Positions 1 through 7,169 of a DNA stretch of 36,582 nucleotides are shown piece after piece. The number at the start of each line of letters is the position of its first letter. Within the stretch, counting starts at the first letter, position 1. Origin of the DNA: Anaeroplasma sp. (GTDB taxonomy: Bacteria; Bacillota_I; Bacilli_A; Acholeplasmatales; Anaeroplasmataceae); NCBI GenBank assembly GCA_022768655.1, contig JALEQD010000082.1, positions 1 through 36,582 on the forward strand, written 5' to 3'. The notes beneath the pieces were generated by a model. That model made no database searches and was not told where the DNA came from. It saw only the letters and a program-made list of their open reading frames with translations. Position numbers and translations under genes: made by a program.

Positions 1-647
1 CAACAGAATTTACAGGCTTTGACCTTGAGTTTTCATATATTGAATCATATGAGGATGTTATGAAGCTTGAAGAGGAAATGCTTACTTATGCATTAGAGGG
101 TGTTAAGGAAAAATATGGTGATGAAATAAAGAAGGTATATGACATTGATGTTATAGTACCTACCTTACCATTCCCTAGAATGAAGCTTTCTGATGTTTAT
201 AAAGAATTAGAAGCTCGTTATGGTTATAAGGCTTTAGATAGTGAAAAGGGCGATTTAACAACTGAGGGTGAAAGATTAGTTCAAAAGCTTTCAATGGATA
301 TGTTTGGACATGAATTTATGTTTATTACAGGCTATAGTAAGGAATGTAGAGCATTCTATCATATGCGTGATGAGGATGGTGTTCCATGTGGCTATGATTT
401 AATTTGGAAGGGCTGTGAAATCACTACTGGTGCTCAAAGAGAGCATAGATATGAGATATTAAAGGCTCAAGCCCAAGAAAAGGGTTTAGATGAGGATGTA
501 AAATTCTATCTTGATTTCTTTAAATATGGCTGTCCTCCACATGGTGGATTTGGTATTGGTGTTGACCGTATAACTATGCTATTATTTAATCAAGGTATAA
601 AAGATGCAATGTTTATCTTCCGTGGACCTGATAGATTAAATCCATAA
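1..647 (+). CDS. Aspartyl-tRNA synthetase, archaeal/non-discriminating type (3' part)
   Basis: This is the C-terminal part of a class II aminoacyl-tRNA synthetase. The frame is open from base 3, so the N-terminal anticodon-binding domain and motif 1 lie outside the window. The visible region carries the EFTGFDLE stretch typical of the catalytic domain, the adenylate-site segments CRAFYHMRDE and GYDLIWKGCEITTGAQREHRYE, and motif 3 with PPHGGFGIGVDR. These match archaeal-type AspRS (AspS2), which in many Firmicutes charges both tRNA-Asp and tRNA-Asn as part of the GatCAB route; an asparaginyl-tRNA synthetase is the main alternative. The C-terminus reads FRGPDRLNP, where family members usually have an FPRD..RL.P ending. 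A strong Shine-Dalgarno for the next gene begins directly after the stop. Confidence 0.75.
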   Translation, partial: TEFTGFDLEFSYIESYEDVMKLEEEMLTYALEGVKEKYGDEIKKVYDIDVIVPTLPFPRMKLSDVYKELEARYGYKALDSEKGDLTTEGERLVQKLSMDMFGHEFMFITGYSKECRAFYHMRDEDGVPCGYDLIWKGCEITTGAQREHRYEILKAQAQEKGLDEDVKFYLDFFKYGCPPHGGFGIGVDRITMLLFNQGIKDAMFIFRGPDRLNP

Positions 648-659
648 TAGGAGGCAATT

Positions 660-1118
660 ATGAATATTTCTTGGGATGAATATTTTATGGGTGTAGCCTT
701 ACTTTCTGCTAAAAGAAGTAAGGACCCATCAACTCAGGTTGGTGCTTGTGTAGTAAATGAGGATAAAAGAATAATAGGTATTGGCTATAATGGATTTCCT
801 ACAGGCTGTAAGGATGAATTATTTCCTTGGGGTAAAACTGATACTAATCGTTTAAATACAAAATATCCATATGTTGTACATGCTGAGCCTAATGCGATTT
901 TAAATTGTACATCTAGTCTTAAGGGTGCAACACTATATGTAACGCTTTTTCCATGTAATGAATGTGCAAAATTAATCATTCAATCTGGAATTAAAAAGAT
1001 AATCTATATGTGTGATAAGTATAGAAACGAAGAATCATATGTTGCATCTAGAAGAATGTTTGATGCGGTTGGAATTAAATATGAGAAAATGAAGGAAATG
1101 GATGTTACTATAAAATAA
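660..1118 (+). CDS. dCMP deaminase (ComEB-like)
   Basis: A zinc-dependent deoxycytidylate deaminase, converting dCMP to dUMP as a source of dTMP. At 152 residues it has the normal family length. Zinc-site residues are visible: H74 and the proton-shuttling E76 in HAEPNAIL, then C99 and C102 in PCNEC. The N-terminal [25 protein letters not shown] region, of which TQVGACVV is the most conserved part, is typical of dCMP deaminases rather than cytidine deaminases; a separate cytidine deaminase gene lies at 18708. The start is supported by aggaggc a few bases upstream, and the preceding stop is only 12 bases away, so co-transcription with the synthetase gene is likely. A late-competence name (comEB) is used for the Bacillus orthologue, but nothing here shows a competence role. 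Confidence 0.9.
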   Translation: MNISWDEYFMGVALLSAKRSKDPSTQVGACVVNEDKRIIGIGYNGFPTGCKDELFPWGKTDTNRLNTKYPYVVHAEPNAILNCTSSLKGATLYVTLFPCNECAKLIIQSGIKKIIYMCDKYRNEESYVASRRMFDAVGIKYEKMKEMDVTIK

Positions 1119-1130
1119 GGGTGATAATTA

Positions 1131-2138
1131 GTGAATTTTTTTAAGACTATAATAAAAAGGTTTTGGATTGTAATTTTACTTGCTGTAATCATAAATGTAC
1201 CTATTTTAGTTATTGGTACCTATAGAACAGATAAAACAATTACATTAAAGGGTGATACTACAAATATTAAATCACTTGTTGAGGTGGATAATGAATATAC
1301 TGAGGAAGGCTCATTTTCTTCAATTTATGTAATAAGTATGGATCATTCCACAATTTTACAAAACATGATATGTGATTTATCTAATACAACAGATGTAGAT
1401 GATTTAAGTGATTACTATCTTCATTTTACAGATTCTGAAACCTATCAAATGGGTCAGGTGCAAAAAAATTCATCAATTCAAACATCAATAATAACTGCGT
1501 TTAATTATGCAAAAAGCTTAAACGAAAAAGTATATATTGATTATAAGTTTAAATCCTTATGTGTAAGCTTCTATTTTGAAGGCTCTCCTTTTAAGATAAA
1601 AGATGAAATAATAAAAATTAATGACATTGATGTTACTGCTGGTAGGGATGAATTTGTTAAACAAATTTTATCATCTAAGGAAAATGATTTAGTAACTGTT
1701 TTAAGAGATGAGCAAGAAATAAACATAAAATTATCAAAAAATGCTTATCAATTAATGAGATTTTATGAATATTATGATATCAATTATGATACCATTTTTC
1801 CAAAAATCACAGTAAATAAATCATCATCAGGTGGACCTTCAGGAGGCCTACTTCAAACATTATCTATTCTAAATAGATTAACTGAAATGGATTATTCAAA
1901 GGGCTTGAAAATTTCAGGTACTGGAACAATGTCTGTTTCTTTTAATGTTGGGGCAATAGGTGGTATTAAGCAAAAAATTTATACAGCATATGATGATAAT
2001 GTTGATATATTTTTCTGTCCAGAGAAAAATTATGAGGAAGCATTAATTGCTTACAATAATTTAAAAAAGAAGGAGAGAATGAAGCTTGTATCAGTAAAAA
2101 CTTTAGCTGATGCAGTTTCATATTTGGAAAATGTTTGA
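1131..2138 (+). CDS. PDZ-Lon (S16) membrane protease, YlbL/SepM-like
   Basis: A membrane-anchored serine protease of the YlbL/SepM family. An N-terminal membrane segment (residues about 10-30) leads into an extracellular region. A degenerate PDZ domain covers about residues 145-205, including IKINDIDVTAGRDEF, and a Lon-type S16 domain follows. The Ser-Lys dyad is visible as S237 in SSGGPSGGLL and K280 in VGAIGGIKQK. Known members process secreted peptides or act on envelope proteins; the substrate here is unknown. The start is GTG at 1131, with agggtga just upstream. The gene overlaps the next small membrane protein by 8 bases and is close to lspA, so it sits in a protein-export and processing cluster. 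Length (335) is normal for the family. Confidence 0.85.
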   Translation: MNFFKTIIKRFWIVILLAVIINVPILVIGTYRTDKTITLKGDTTNIKSLVEVDNEYTEEGSFSSIYVISMDHSTILQNMICDLSNTTDVDDLSDYYLHFTDSETYQMGQVQKNSSIQTSIITAFNYAKSLNEKVYIDYKFKSLCVSFYFEGSPFKIKDEIIKINDIDVTAGRDEFVKQILSSKENDLVTVLRDEQEINIKLSKNAYQLMRFYEYYDINYDTIFPKITVNKSSSGGPSGGLLQTLSILNRLTEMDYSKGLKISGTGTMSVSFNVGAIGGIKQKIYTAYDDNVDIFFCPEKNYEEALIAYNNLKKKERMKLVSVKTLADAVSYLENV

Positions 2139-2484
2139 AAGCTATAACAAGGTAAGTAAAAGAATTGATTCTTTAAAAACACATAAAAAAGATATAGCTA
2201 TTTCTTTTATTTTTTCATTTTTATTAAGCCTATTGATTGTATCTGGACCAATTTGTATACTAATAAATTTATTAATAATTTTTGAAGATGCACAAAAAAT
2301 TATCTGTTTTTTTCTTGCAACTACAGGCGTCATATTTTTCTTTCTTTTTGAATATTTTTATTATAAAATAATAACAAAAGATAAAGTGGCAGGAATGAAA
2401 ATTATTTTATTTACTGACACATTTATCTTTGCGATAGTTATTTATATTATTTTAGTTTTAATATATATGATAGGGGTGATTTAA
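2131..2484 (+). CDS. Small multi-span membrane protein, unknown function
   Basis: A protein of 117 residues that I do not recognise. It has a short basic N-terminus (about residues 1-20) and three or four hydrophobic segments, roughly residues 22-45, 52-75 and 90-115. The start chosen is ATG at 2131, which overlaps the stop of the protease gene in the arrangement atgtttga; an upstream in-frame ATG at 2110 would lengthen the overlap and looks less natural. Its stop overlaps the lspA start (taatg). Translational coupling between a YlbL-like protease and signal peptidase II suggests an accessory envelope role, but this is inference from position only. Confidence 0.6.
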   Translation: MFESYNKVSKRIDSLKTHKKDIAISFIFSFLLSLLIVSGPICILINLLIIFEDAQKIICFFLATTGVIFFFLFEYFYYKIITKDKVAGMKIILFTDTFIFAIVIYIILVLIYMIGVI

Positions 2485-3011
2485 TGGGTATTACATGTTT
2501 ATTATTATTTGTTTTATATATGCTAGATCAAATATCAAAATATGCAACACAGGTTTATCAGCCTCATAATTTGGTTGTTATTCCTCATTTTTTAACAGTT
2601 GATCAGGTTTATAATACTGGGGCAGCATGGGGAATGCTTGAAAATAACACGATAGTTTTAGTGATAATTAGTATTATTGCTTCAATTGTTTTAGGATATT
2701 TTTGCATAAAAAATGATTGGAAAAAGAAAAAAATTTATTCTTTTTCATTAACAATGACTTTAGCTGGCTGTGTTGGTAATTTATTTGATAGATTAGTATC
2801 TGTCATTCCTAGCTTAAGCTCAGGACGTCAAGGAGTAGTAGATATGATATCCTTTGAGCCACTTAATTGGATTTCAAGATTAGTTACAGGTAATAGTTTT
2901 CCTACATTTAATTTAGCTGATTTATTCTTGGTTGTTGGATTAATTATTTTTGCAATTAATTATATTTTTTTCCAAGATAGAAAGGATAAAAATGAAAAAG
3001 CTAATAATTGA
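2484..3011 (+). CDS. lspA: Lipoprotein signal peptidase (signal peptidase II)
   Basis: The aspartic protease that removes signal peptides from prolipoproteins at the membrane. The family motifs are visible: YNTGAAWGML near residue 43, GNLFDR with catalytic D102, and FNLADLFL with catalytic D146, spread over four predicted membrane helices. At 175 residues it is slightly longer than the usual 150-165, mainly from a loop between D102 and D146. The start codon overlaps the preceding stop by one base, with ggggtga as Shine-Dalgarno. The neighbour is an RluD-family gene, the same lspA-rluD order seen in Bacillus. A lipobox-bearing substrate candidate is encoded in this window at 6000-6983. Confidence 0.95.
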   Translation: MGITCLLLFVLYMLDQISKYATQVYQPHNLVVIPHFLTVDQVYNTGAAWGMLENNTIVLVIISIIASIVLGYFCIKNDWKKKKIYSFSLTMTLAGCVGNLFDRLVSVIPSLSSGRQGVVDMISFEPLNWISRLVTGNSFPTFNLADLFLVVGLIIFAINYIFFQDRKDKNEKANN

Positions 3012-3891
3012 TAATAATAATGCAGATATAAGAATCGATAAGGCCTTAAAGAATTTATTAGAAGACAAATCGCGTGCATATATATCAAAATGTATCGATG
3101 AAGGAAAAATATTGTTAAATGGTAATCCATCCTTTAAATCCTCATATATAACTAAAATAGGTGATGTAATCGAGGTTTTAGATATTACTCCAAAGGAATT
3201 AAAATTAGAAAAGGAAGATTTAAATTTAAACATAATTTATGAGGATGATTATGTTGCGGTAGTAAATAAGCCTAAAAATATGGTTGTTCATCCAGGCTGT
3301 GGTAATTATGAATCAACACTTGTTAATGGATTATTGTACGAGCTTGATGATTTATCAGAAATTAATGGTGTAATAAGACCTGGAATTGTTCATAGAATTG
3401 ATAAGGATACAACTGGATTATTAATGATTGCTAAAAATGATGAGGCAAGTAAATCATTGACTGAACAATTAAAAAATCATTCCTGTAAAAGAACCTACCA
3501 TGCATTAGTATATGGTGTTATTAATGAAAATAAAGGTAAAATCAATGCACCTATAGGTAGAAGCAAGGAAGATAGAAAGAAAATGGCAGTAGTAAAGGAT
3601 GGTAAGGAAGCCATTACAAATTTTACTGTTTTAAAAAGATTTAAAAATTATACTTATGTTGAATGTCGACTTGAAACAGGTAGAACTCATCAAATTAGAG
3701 TCCATTTCGAATATATAGGACATCCACTTGTAGGTGATAAAACTTACGGTAGAAGAAAAATAATTGGTGATTTAGGTCAATTTCTGCATGCGAAAACTAT
3801 TGGCTTTGTTCATCCACATACTAATGAGTGGATGGAATTTGATAGCGAATTACCAGAATATTTTACTGATTTTATGAATACATTAGAATAA
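2992..3891 (+). CDS. RluD/YlyB-family 23S rRNA pseudouridine synthase
   Basis: A protein of 299 residues with an N-terminal S4 RNA-binding domain (about residues 1-75) and an RluA/RluD-type pseudouridine synthase domain. The catalytic motif HRIDKDTTG has D137, and GRTHQIRVH marks the C-terminal part of the fold. It isomerises specific uridines in rRNA, by family precedent in large-subunit helix 69 for RluD. The start is taken as ATG at 2992, giving a 20-base overlap with lspA and an aaggat sequence just upstream; an earlier in-frame start would add 14 residues that do not belong to the S4 domain. An intrinsic terminator lies directly after the stop, so this is the last gene of the lspA transcript. 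Confidence 0.9.
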   Translation: MKKLIIDNNNADIRIDKALKNLLEDKSRAYISKCIDEGKILLNGNPSFKSSYITKIGDVIEVLDITPKELKLEKEDLNLNIIYEDDYVAVVNKPKNMVVHPGCGNYESTLVNGLLYELDDLSEINGVIRPGIVHRIDKDTTGLLMIAKNDEASKSLTEQLKNHSCKRTYHALVYGVINENKGKINAPIGRSKEDRKKMAVVKDGKEAITNFTVLKRFKNYTYVECRLETGRTHQIRVHFEYIGHPLVGDKTYGRRKIIGDLGQFLHAKTIGFVHPHTNEWMEFDSELPEYFTDFMNTLE

Positions 3892-3893
3892 TC

Positions 3894-3916
3894 GCTCCTA
3901 TTTTTAGGAGCTTTTT
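3894..3916 (+). terminator. Intrinsic terminator after rluD-family gene
   Basis: Perfect 6-bp stem gctcct/aggagc with a 6-base AT loop, followed by five Ts. It ends the transcript that contains lspA and the pseudouridine synthase gene. Confidence 0.85.
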
Positions 3917-3918
3917 AT

Positions 3919-3947
3919 TTGCTAAATAAAATGAATTATAATATAAT
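3919..3947 (+). promoter_or_regulatory. Promoter for the PH-domain pair
   Basis: TTGCTA at 3919-3924 and TATAAT at 3942-3947 are separated by 17 bases, a good vegetative promoter. It lies right behind the terminator and about 30 bases ahead of the ydbS-like start. Confidence 0.65.
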
Positions 3948-3978
3948 TAATACAAATATATCATATGGAGGAAGAGTT

Positions 3979-4449
3979 ATGGTATTAGAAAAATTAAATA
4001 AAAAAGTTAGAACTATATGGATTATAAGAAATATTTTATTTTCTATCCTAGTATTTTTAGTATTAATTCCAACTTTTTTTAGTGGTGAGGTATTAGTTGT
4101 TGTAGGTGTAGCAATACCAGTTGTAATTTGTATTGTCTTATTATTGATATGGCCTTTTTTGAAGTATAATTTTTATAGCTTTGGCTATGATGAGAAAAGA
4201 ATTGCAATTAATTATGGTGTAATTTTTAGACATAGAGTAATAATTCCTATTCGTCAAATTCAAGATTTACATACATATAATGGACCAATAATGAGCTTAT
4301 TAGGCTTATCTGGTGTGATTATATCTACTGCCGGATCTAATTTTTCAATTGCAGGATTACAAAATGATGATGCCATTTCTATGGTTAATAATCTTGAAGA
4401 ATTATTAAATAAAAGATTAGATGGTGATGAACATGAAGAAATTCAGTAA
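3979..4449 (+). CDS. PH-domain membrane protein, YdbS-like
   Basis: A protein of 156 residues with two membrane helices near the N-terminus (about residues 16-60) and one bacterial PH domain (bPH2, DUF304) behind them. The PH domain carries the characteristic YGVIFRHRVIIPIRQIQDL strand pattern. The start at 3979 is set by ggagga six bases upstream; an earlier in-frame ATG adds residues with no family support. It overlaps the next, larger PH-domain gene. In Bacillus the ydbS-ydbT pair is linked to resistance to certain antimicrobial peptides, so an envelope-protective role is possible here by homology; the sequence alone does not show it. Confidence 0.8.
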   Translation: MVLEKLNKKVRTIWIIRNILFSILVFLVLIPTFFSGEVLVVVGVAIPVVICIVLLLIWPFLKYNFYSFGYDEKRIAINYGVIFRHRVIIPIRQIQDLHTYNGPIMSLLGLSGVIISTAGSNFSIAGLQNDDAISMVNNLEELLNKRLDGDEHEEIQ

Positions 4450-5947
4450 AAAACTAATTTCTTATGGTGCATTTTGTGCTTTTTTCGCATCACTATTTGT
4501 TTTTGGGTTTATTTTATTAGAATTTCTAGAAGATGAGAATTCTATCATTGATTTAAAGATTATTTTACTATGTTCTTTTATTGCGATTATAGTTTTTGTA
4601 GTAATCATGATCTATTTAATTTTATTTTATAAATTATCTGGATATGAGCTTAATGAAACTCAAATCATTTGTAAAAGAGGAGTATTATTCAAGAGAAAAT
4701 CGATATTAGATTATTCAAAAATTAATTCTATTAATAAACGTCAAGGAATAATTCAAAAGCTATTTGGTATTAGTACTCTTTTGGTTGATAGTGGCTCTAC
4801 AACAAGATCACATCAGGCAGAAATTATGATTATTGAAAATACAAGGGTAGTAGAAGAATTATATTCAAAATTAAAATCTATAGATAAAGCTAATCCTTAT
4901 CTTGCTTTAGATGATAAAGATAAATCTTATGCTGATGATTTATCGCAAGCAAAGGAAAATCTTTATGAATTTAATTCTAAATCGAAAATAATATATACAT
5001 TTGTTAATAGTATAATAAATTTATTTTTATCTATTTTTGTATTTTTAATAATGTTTACTATATTATATTTATTATATTTATTTCCAGAAGAAAATGAAGA
5101 GCCTATTACTTTGACAATGGTAATCGCAATATCCATATCTGTTTATGGATTAATCTTATTAGGTGGAATTTTAGTAAATTTATTTAAAGCATTCATTGGC
5201 TATTATAATTTTAAAATTACAAAAATTAATAATATGATAAATGTTGAATATGGTCTTTTTGTTAATAATCAAAATTCATTTGATTTATCTAAGGTAAGAG
5301 GAGTAATTATTAGCCAAGGTATATTTCAAAGATTATTTAAGCTTGCTACTATAAAGGTAGAGGTAATAGGATATGTTGATAATACAAATAACAATAATAA
5401 TTATTCAATTGGTGTTTTAATCCCTTTATGTAGACTAAAGGATGCTTCTATGTATTTAGAAAAAATAATACCATCTCATATTCCTGTAAAGCAAAATAGC
5501 AAATCTAAAGCATTTTTCCCATTTATTTCTTGGAATTCATTAATTGCGCTTATCGCTTTAGTATTATGCTTAATTCCTTCAATTTTTATAAGCATAGCAT
5601 ATAATTCATATTTAGCATTAATTATCTCTACATCAATTATTGTTGGAATATTTGTTATATATGAATTAATATTATTATTAAATTCAATATTTAAGTTTTA
5701 TAATCAGGATATTACCTTTGATGATGAAAATATCACAATATATAATGGAGGATTTATTAAATCCTCAACTATCATAAAAAAGAGTAATATTATCGCAATA
5801 GAAGATTATACAACTTCCTATAGAGCAAAAAAAAGAATTTATACTTATATAATTCATTTCCATACAAATGCTTTAAGTAATACTAAAAAAGTAAGTATTG
5901 TCGATAGTGAATTTAAAGAAAAATTACTTTCTTGTATGAAATATTAA
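4433..5947 (+). CDS. Large PH-domain membrane protein, YdbT-like
   Basis: A protein of 504 residues with three bacterial PH (bPH2) modules separated by paired membrane helices. The first PH module is near residues 65-145 (ICKRGVLFKRKSILDYSKI), the second near 270-340 (VEYGLFVNNQNSFDLSKV), and the third near 425-500 (ITIYNGGFIKSSTIIKKS). Each follows two hydrophobic helices, at about 10-60, 190-250 and 360-415. ATG at 4433 is preferred because ggtgat lies at the right distance; in-frame ATGs at 4421 and 4427 would add only two to four residues. It overlaps the ydbS-like gene by 17 bases, so the two are very likely made together and may form a complex. Confidence 0.8.
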   Translation: MKKFSKKLISYGAFCAFFASLFVFGFILLEFLEDENSIIDLKIILLCSFIAIIVFVVIMIYLILFYKLSGYELNETQIICKRGVLFKRKSILDYSKINSINKRQGIIQKLFGISTLLVDSGSTTRSHQAEIMIIENTRVVEELYSKLKSIDKANPYLALDDKDKSYADDLSQAKENLYEFNSKSKIIYTFVNSIINLFLSIFVFLIMFTILYLLYLFPEENEEPITLTMVIAISISVYGLILLGGILVNLFKAFIGYYNFKITKINNMINVEYGLFVNNQNSFDLSKVRGVIISQGIFQRLFKLATIKVEVIGYVDNTNNNNNYSIGVLIPLCRLKDASMYLEKIIPSHIPVKQNSKSKAFFPFISWNSLIALIALVLCLIPSIFISIAYNSYLALIISTSIIVGIFVIYELILLLNSIFKFYNQDITFDDENITIYNGGFIKSSTIIKKSNIIAIEDYTTSYRAKKRIYTYIIHFHTNALSNTKKVSIVDSEFKEKLLSCMKY

Positions 5948-5951
5948 AAAT

Positions 5952-5997
5952 AAAAAGTATTAGAAATTTTTTACTAAATGATTTCTAATACTTTTTT
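5952..5997. terminator. Bidirectional intrinsic terminator
   Basis: A perfect 16-bp inverted repeat (5952-5967 with 5981-5996) with a 13-base loop. The arms begin with an A-run and end with a T-run, so the hairpin can stop transcripts from both sides. It sits between the convergent ydbT-like gene and the minus-strand lipoprotein gene. Confidence 0.9.
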
Positions 5998-5999
5998 CT

Positions 6000-6983
6000 T
6001 TAATAATTTAATTTTAAATTTTTTGCGTTATATAAACTAATAAATTCAGATACTTTATTTATTGGGATAGCATATCCAGATTTAAATTCATTTGTATCTT
6101 TATTTATTCCTCCAGCAAAATTAATACCTATTAGCTTTAAATTTGTATCAAGCAATGCACCACCACTAGAGCCATTGTTTAAATATGCTGAATGAGCGAT
6201 TACCTCAAAATTAATATTAGAGCTTGCTGAATCGGTAATTTCAACCTTGGCATTTAATGATTTTATAGTGCCGTATGTAATTGCGTTAAATTGTCCTAAC
6301 GGATCAGTTAAGCATACAATTTCATCATCTACTGATATATTATTACTACTACATGTTATAACCTTAAGTGTAGTAGAATTTTTCTTTTTGAATTTAACAA
6401 TTGCTAAATCATATTCAGCCTTTGAAAATAATACCTCAGCATCATATTCATTGCCTAAATAATCAAAAACTGTATATACTGGTCGGATTATATTGTAGTT
6501 AATTACATGGTTATTTGTTAATGCATAATAATAATCATTATCTTCACAAAATATAACTCCACTTCCTGAAGAAGATGAGGTAGTGGTTAATGTTTTTGTT
6601 GTTGATACAATTTTTACATTAGCTTTAATAGTATCAGTAGTAATTATATTTGTTAAGTATTTATAATCGACAATGTATTTAGCATATAAGGTAATATCTT
6701 TGTTAACATCAGTAGAAAAATCATATTCAGTTGTTAATTTTTCATCAATGCACCAGCAAGAAAAAATATATCCTTCCTTTAAAGCTAATGGCTTATCAAA
6801 TGAATCAGTTCCTTTAGGAATTTCTATCATTTGATTATCAGTACCATTATTAAGTACAAATGTTATTTTAACATTATCATTTGATACTTCACTATTGTTG
6901 AATATTTTATCAACAAATGGTATATCACATGATGTTAAGAATAAGCATGGTAGTAATAAAAGCGCAAATAATTTCTTTTTCAT
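6000..6983 (-). CDS. Lipoprotein with InlB-type repeat and trypsin-like serine protease domain
   Basis: A 327-residue surface lipoprotein. The signal peptide ends in lipobox LTSC, with C19 the predicted lipidated residue. Residues 38-104 form one Listeria-Bacteroides (InlB B-type, Flg_new) repeat, recognisable from GYIFSCW and ITLYAKY. From about residue 138 there is a trypsin-fold serine protease domain of the HtrA/S1 type, with a complete triad: H159 in TNNHV, D192 in YDLAIVKF and S273 in GSSGGA. No PDZ domain follows. It would act outside the membrane on unknown proteins. It is transcribed alone, divergently from the his operon, with tggtgatt as Shine-Dalgarno. The order (repeat then protease) is unusual compared with HtrA. 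The catalytic assignment is firm; the biological role is not. Confidence 0.85.
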   Translation of the reverse strand: MKKKLFALLLLPCLFLTSCDIPFVDKIFNNSEVSNDNVKITFVLNNGTDNQMIEIPKGTDSFDKPLALKEGYIFSCWCIDEKLTTEYDFSTDVNKDITLYAKYIVDYKYLTNIITTDTIKANVKIVSTTKTLTTTSSSSGSGVIFCEDNDYYYALTNNHVINYNIIRPVYTVFDYLGNEYDAEVLFSKAEYDLAIVKFKKKNSTTLKVITCSSNNISVDDEIVCLTDPLGQFNAITYGTIKSLNAKVEITDSASSNINFEVIAHSAYLNNGSSGGALLDTNLKLIGINFAGGINKDTNEFKSGYAIPINKVSEFISLYNAKNLKLNY

Positions 6984-7001
6984 AACTAATCACCATTTAT
7001 G

Positions 7002-7010
7002 ATTATATCA
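7002..7010 (-). promoter_or_regulatory. Extended -10 promoter for the lipoprotein protease
   Basis: On the minus strand the sequence reads TGATATAAT, an extended -10 hexamer about 20 bases upstream of the start codon. The -35 region (TTCAAT at 17 bases) is weak, which fits an extended -10 promoter. Confidence 0.6.
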
Positions 7011-7084
7011 TATTTTTATAATTAATTGAAAATATATAAAATCTTCTATAAATTTTTCATTTTATGAAATTTTAATTATATATT

Positions 7085-7110
7085 TCTATAAAAATCGTTA
7101 TTTTTATAGA
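7085..7110. promoter_or_regulatory. Palindromic candidate operator ahead of the his operon
   Basis: A perfect 11-bp inverted repeat, tctataaaaat and atttttataga, separated by cgtt. It covers the position where a -35 element would lie for the hisZ promoter. A further copy of the half-site tctataaa is at 7045-7052. There is no T-run after it, so it is not an intrinsic terminator. A repressor site is the likeliest reading; the regulator is unknown. Confidence 0.45.
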
Positions 7111-7126
7111 TTTATTGTCTATTTTA

Positions 7127-7135
7127 TGATATAAT
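7127..7135 (+). promoter_or_regulatory. Extended -10 promoter of the his operon
   Basis: TGATATAAT is a full extended -10 element, 34 bases upstream of the hisZ start. No good -35 is present at 17 bases, as expected for this promoter class. Confidence 0.65.
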
Positions 7136-7169
7136 ATTTAAAATTATTTTTAGTAATAGGGAGGCTTTT

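Noticed and set aside
2940-3233. Minus-strand reading frame across the lspA/rluD junction
   Set aside because: It is antisense to two well-identified genes and has no recognisable product.
6984-7169. Possible his attenuator or leader peptide, or a T-box, ahead of hisZ
   Set aside because: No run of His codons, no T-box sequence and no terminator with a T-run are present; only the palindrome and the promoters are seen.
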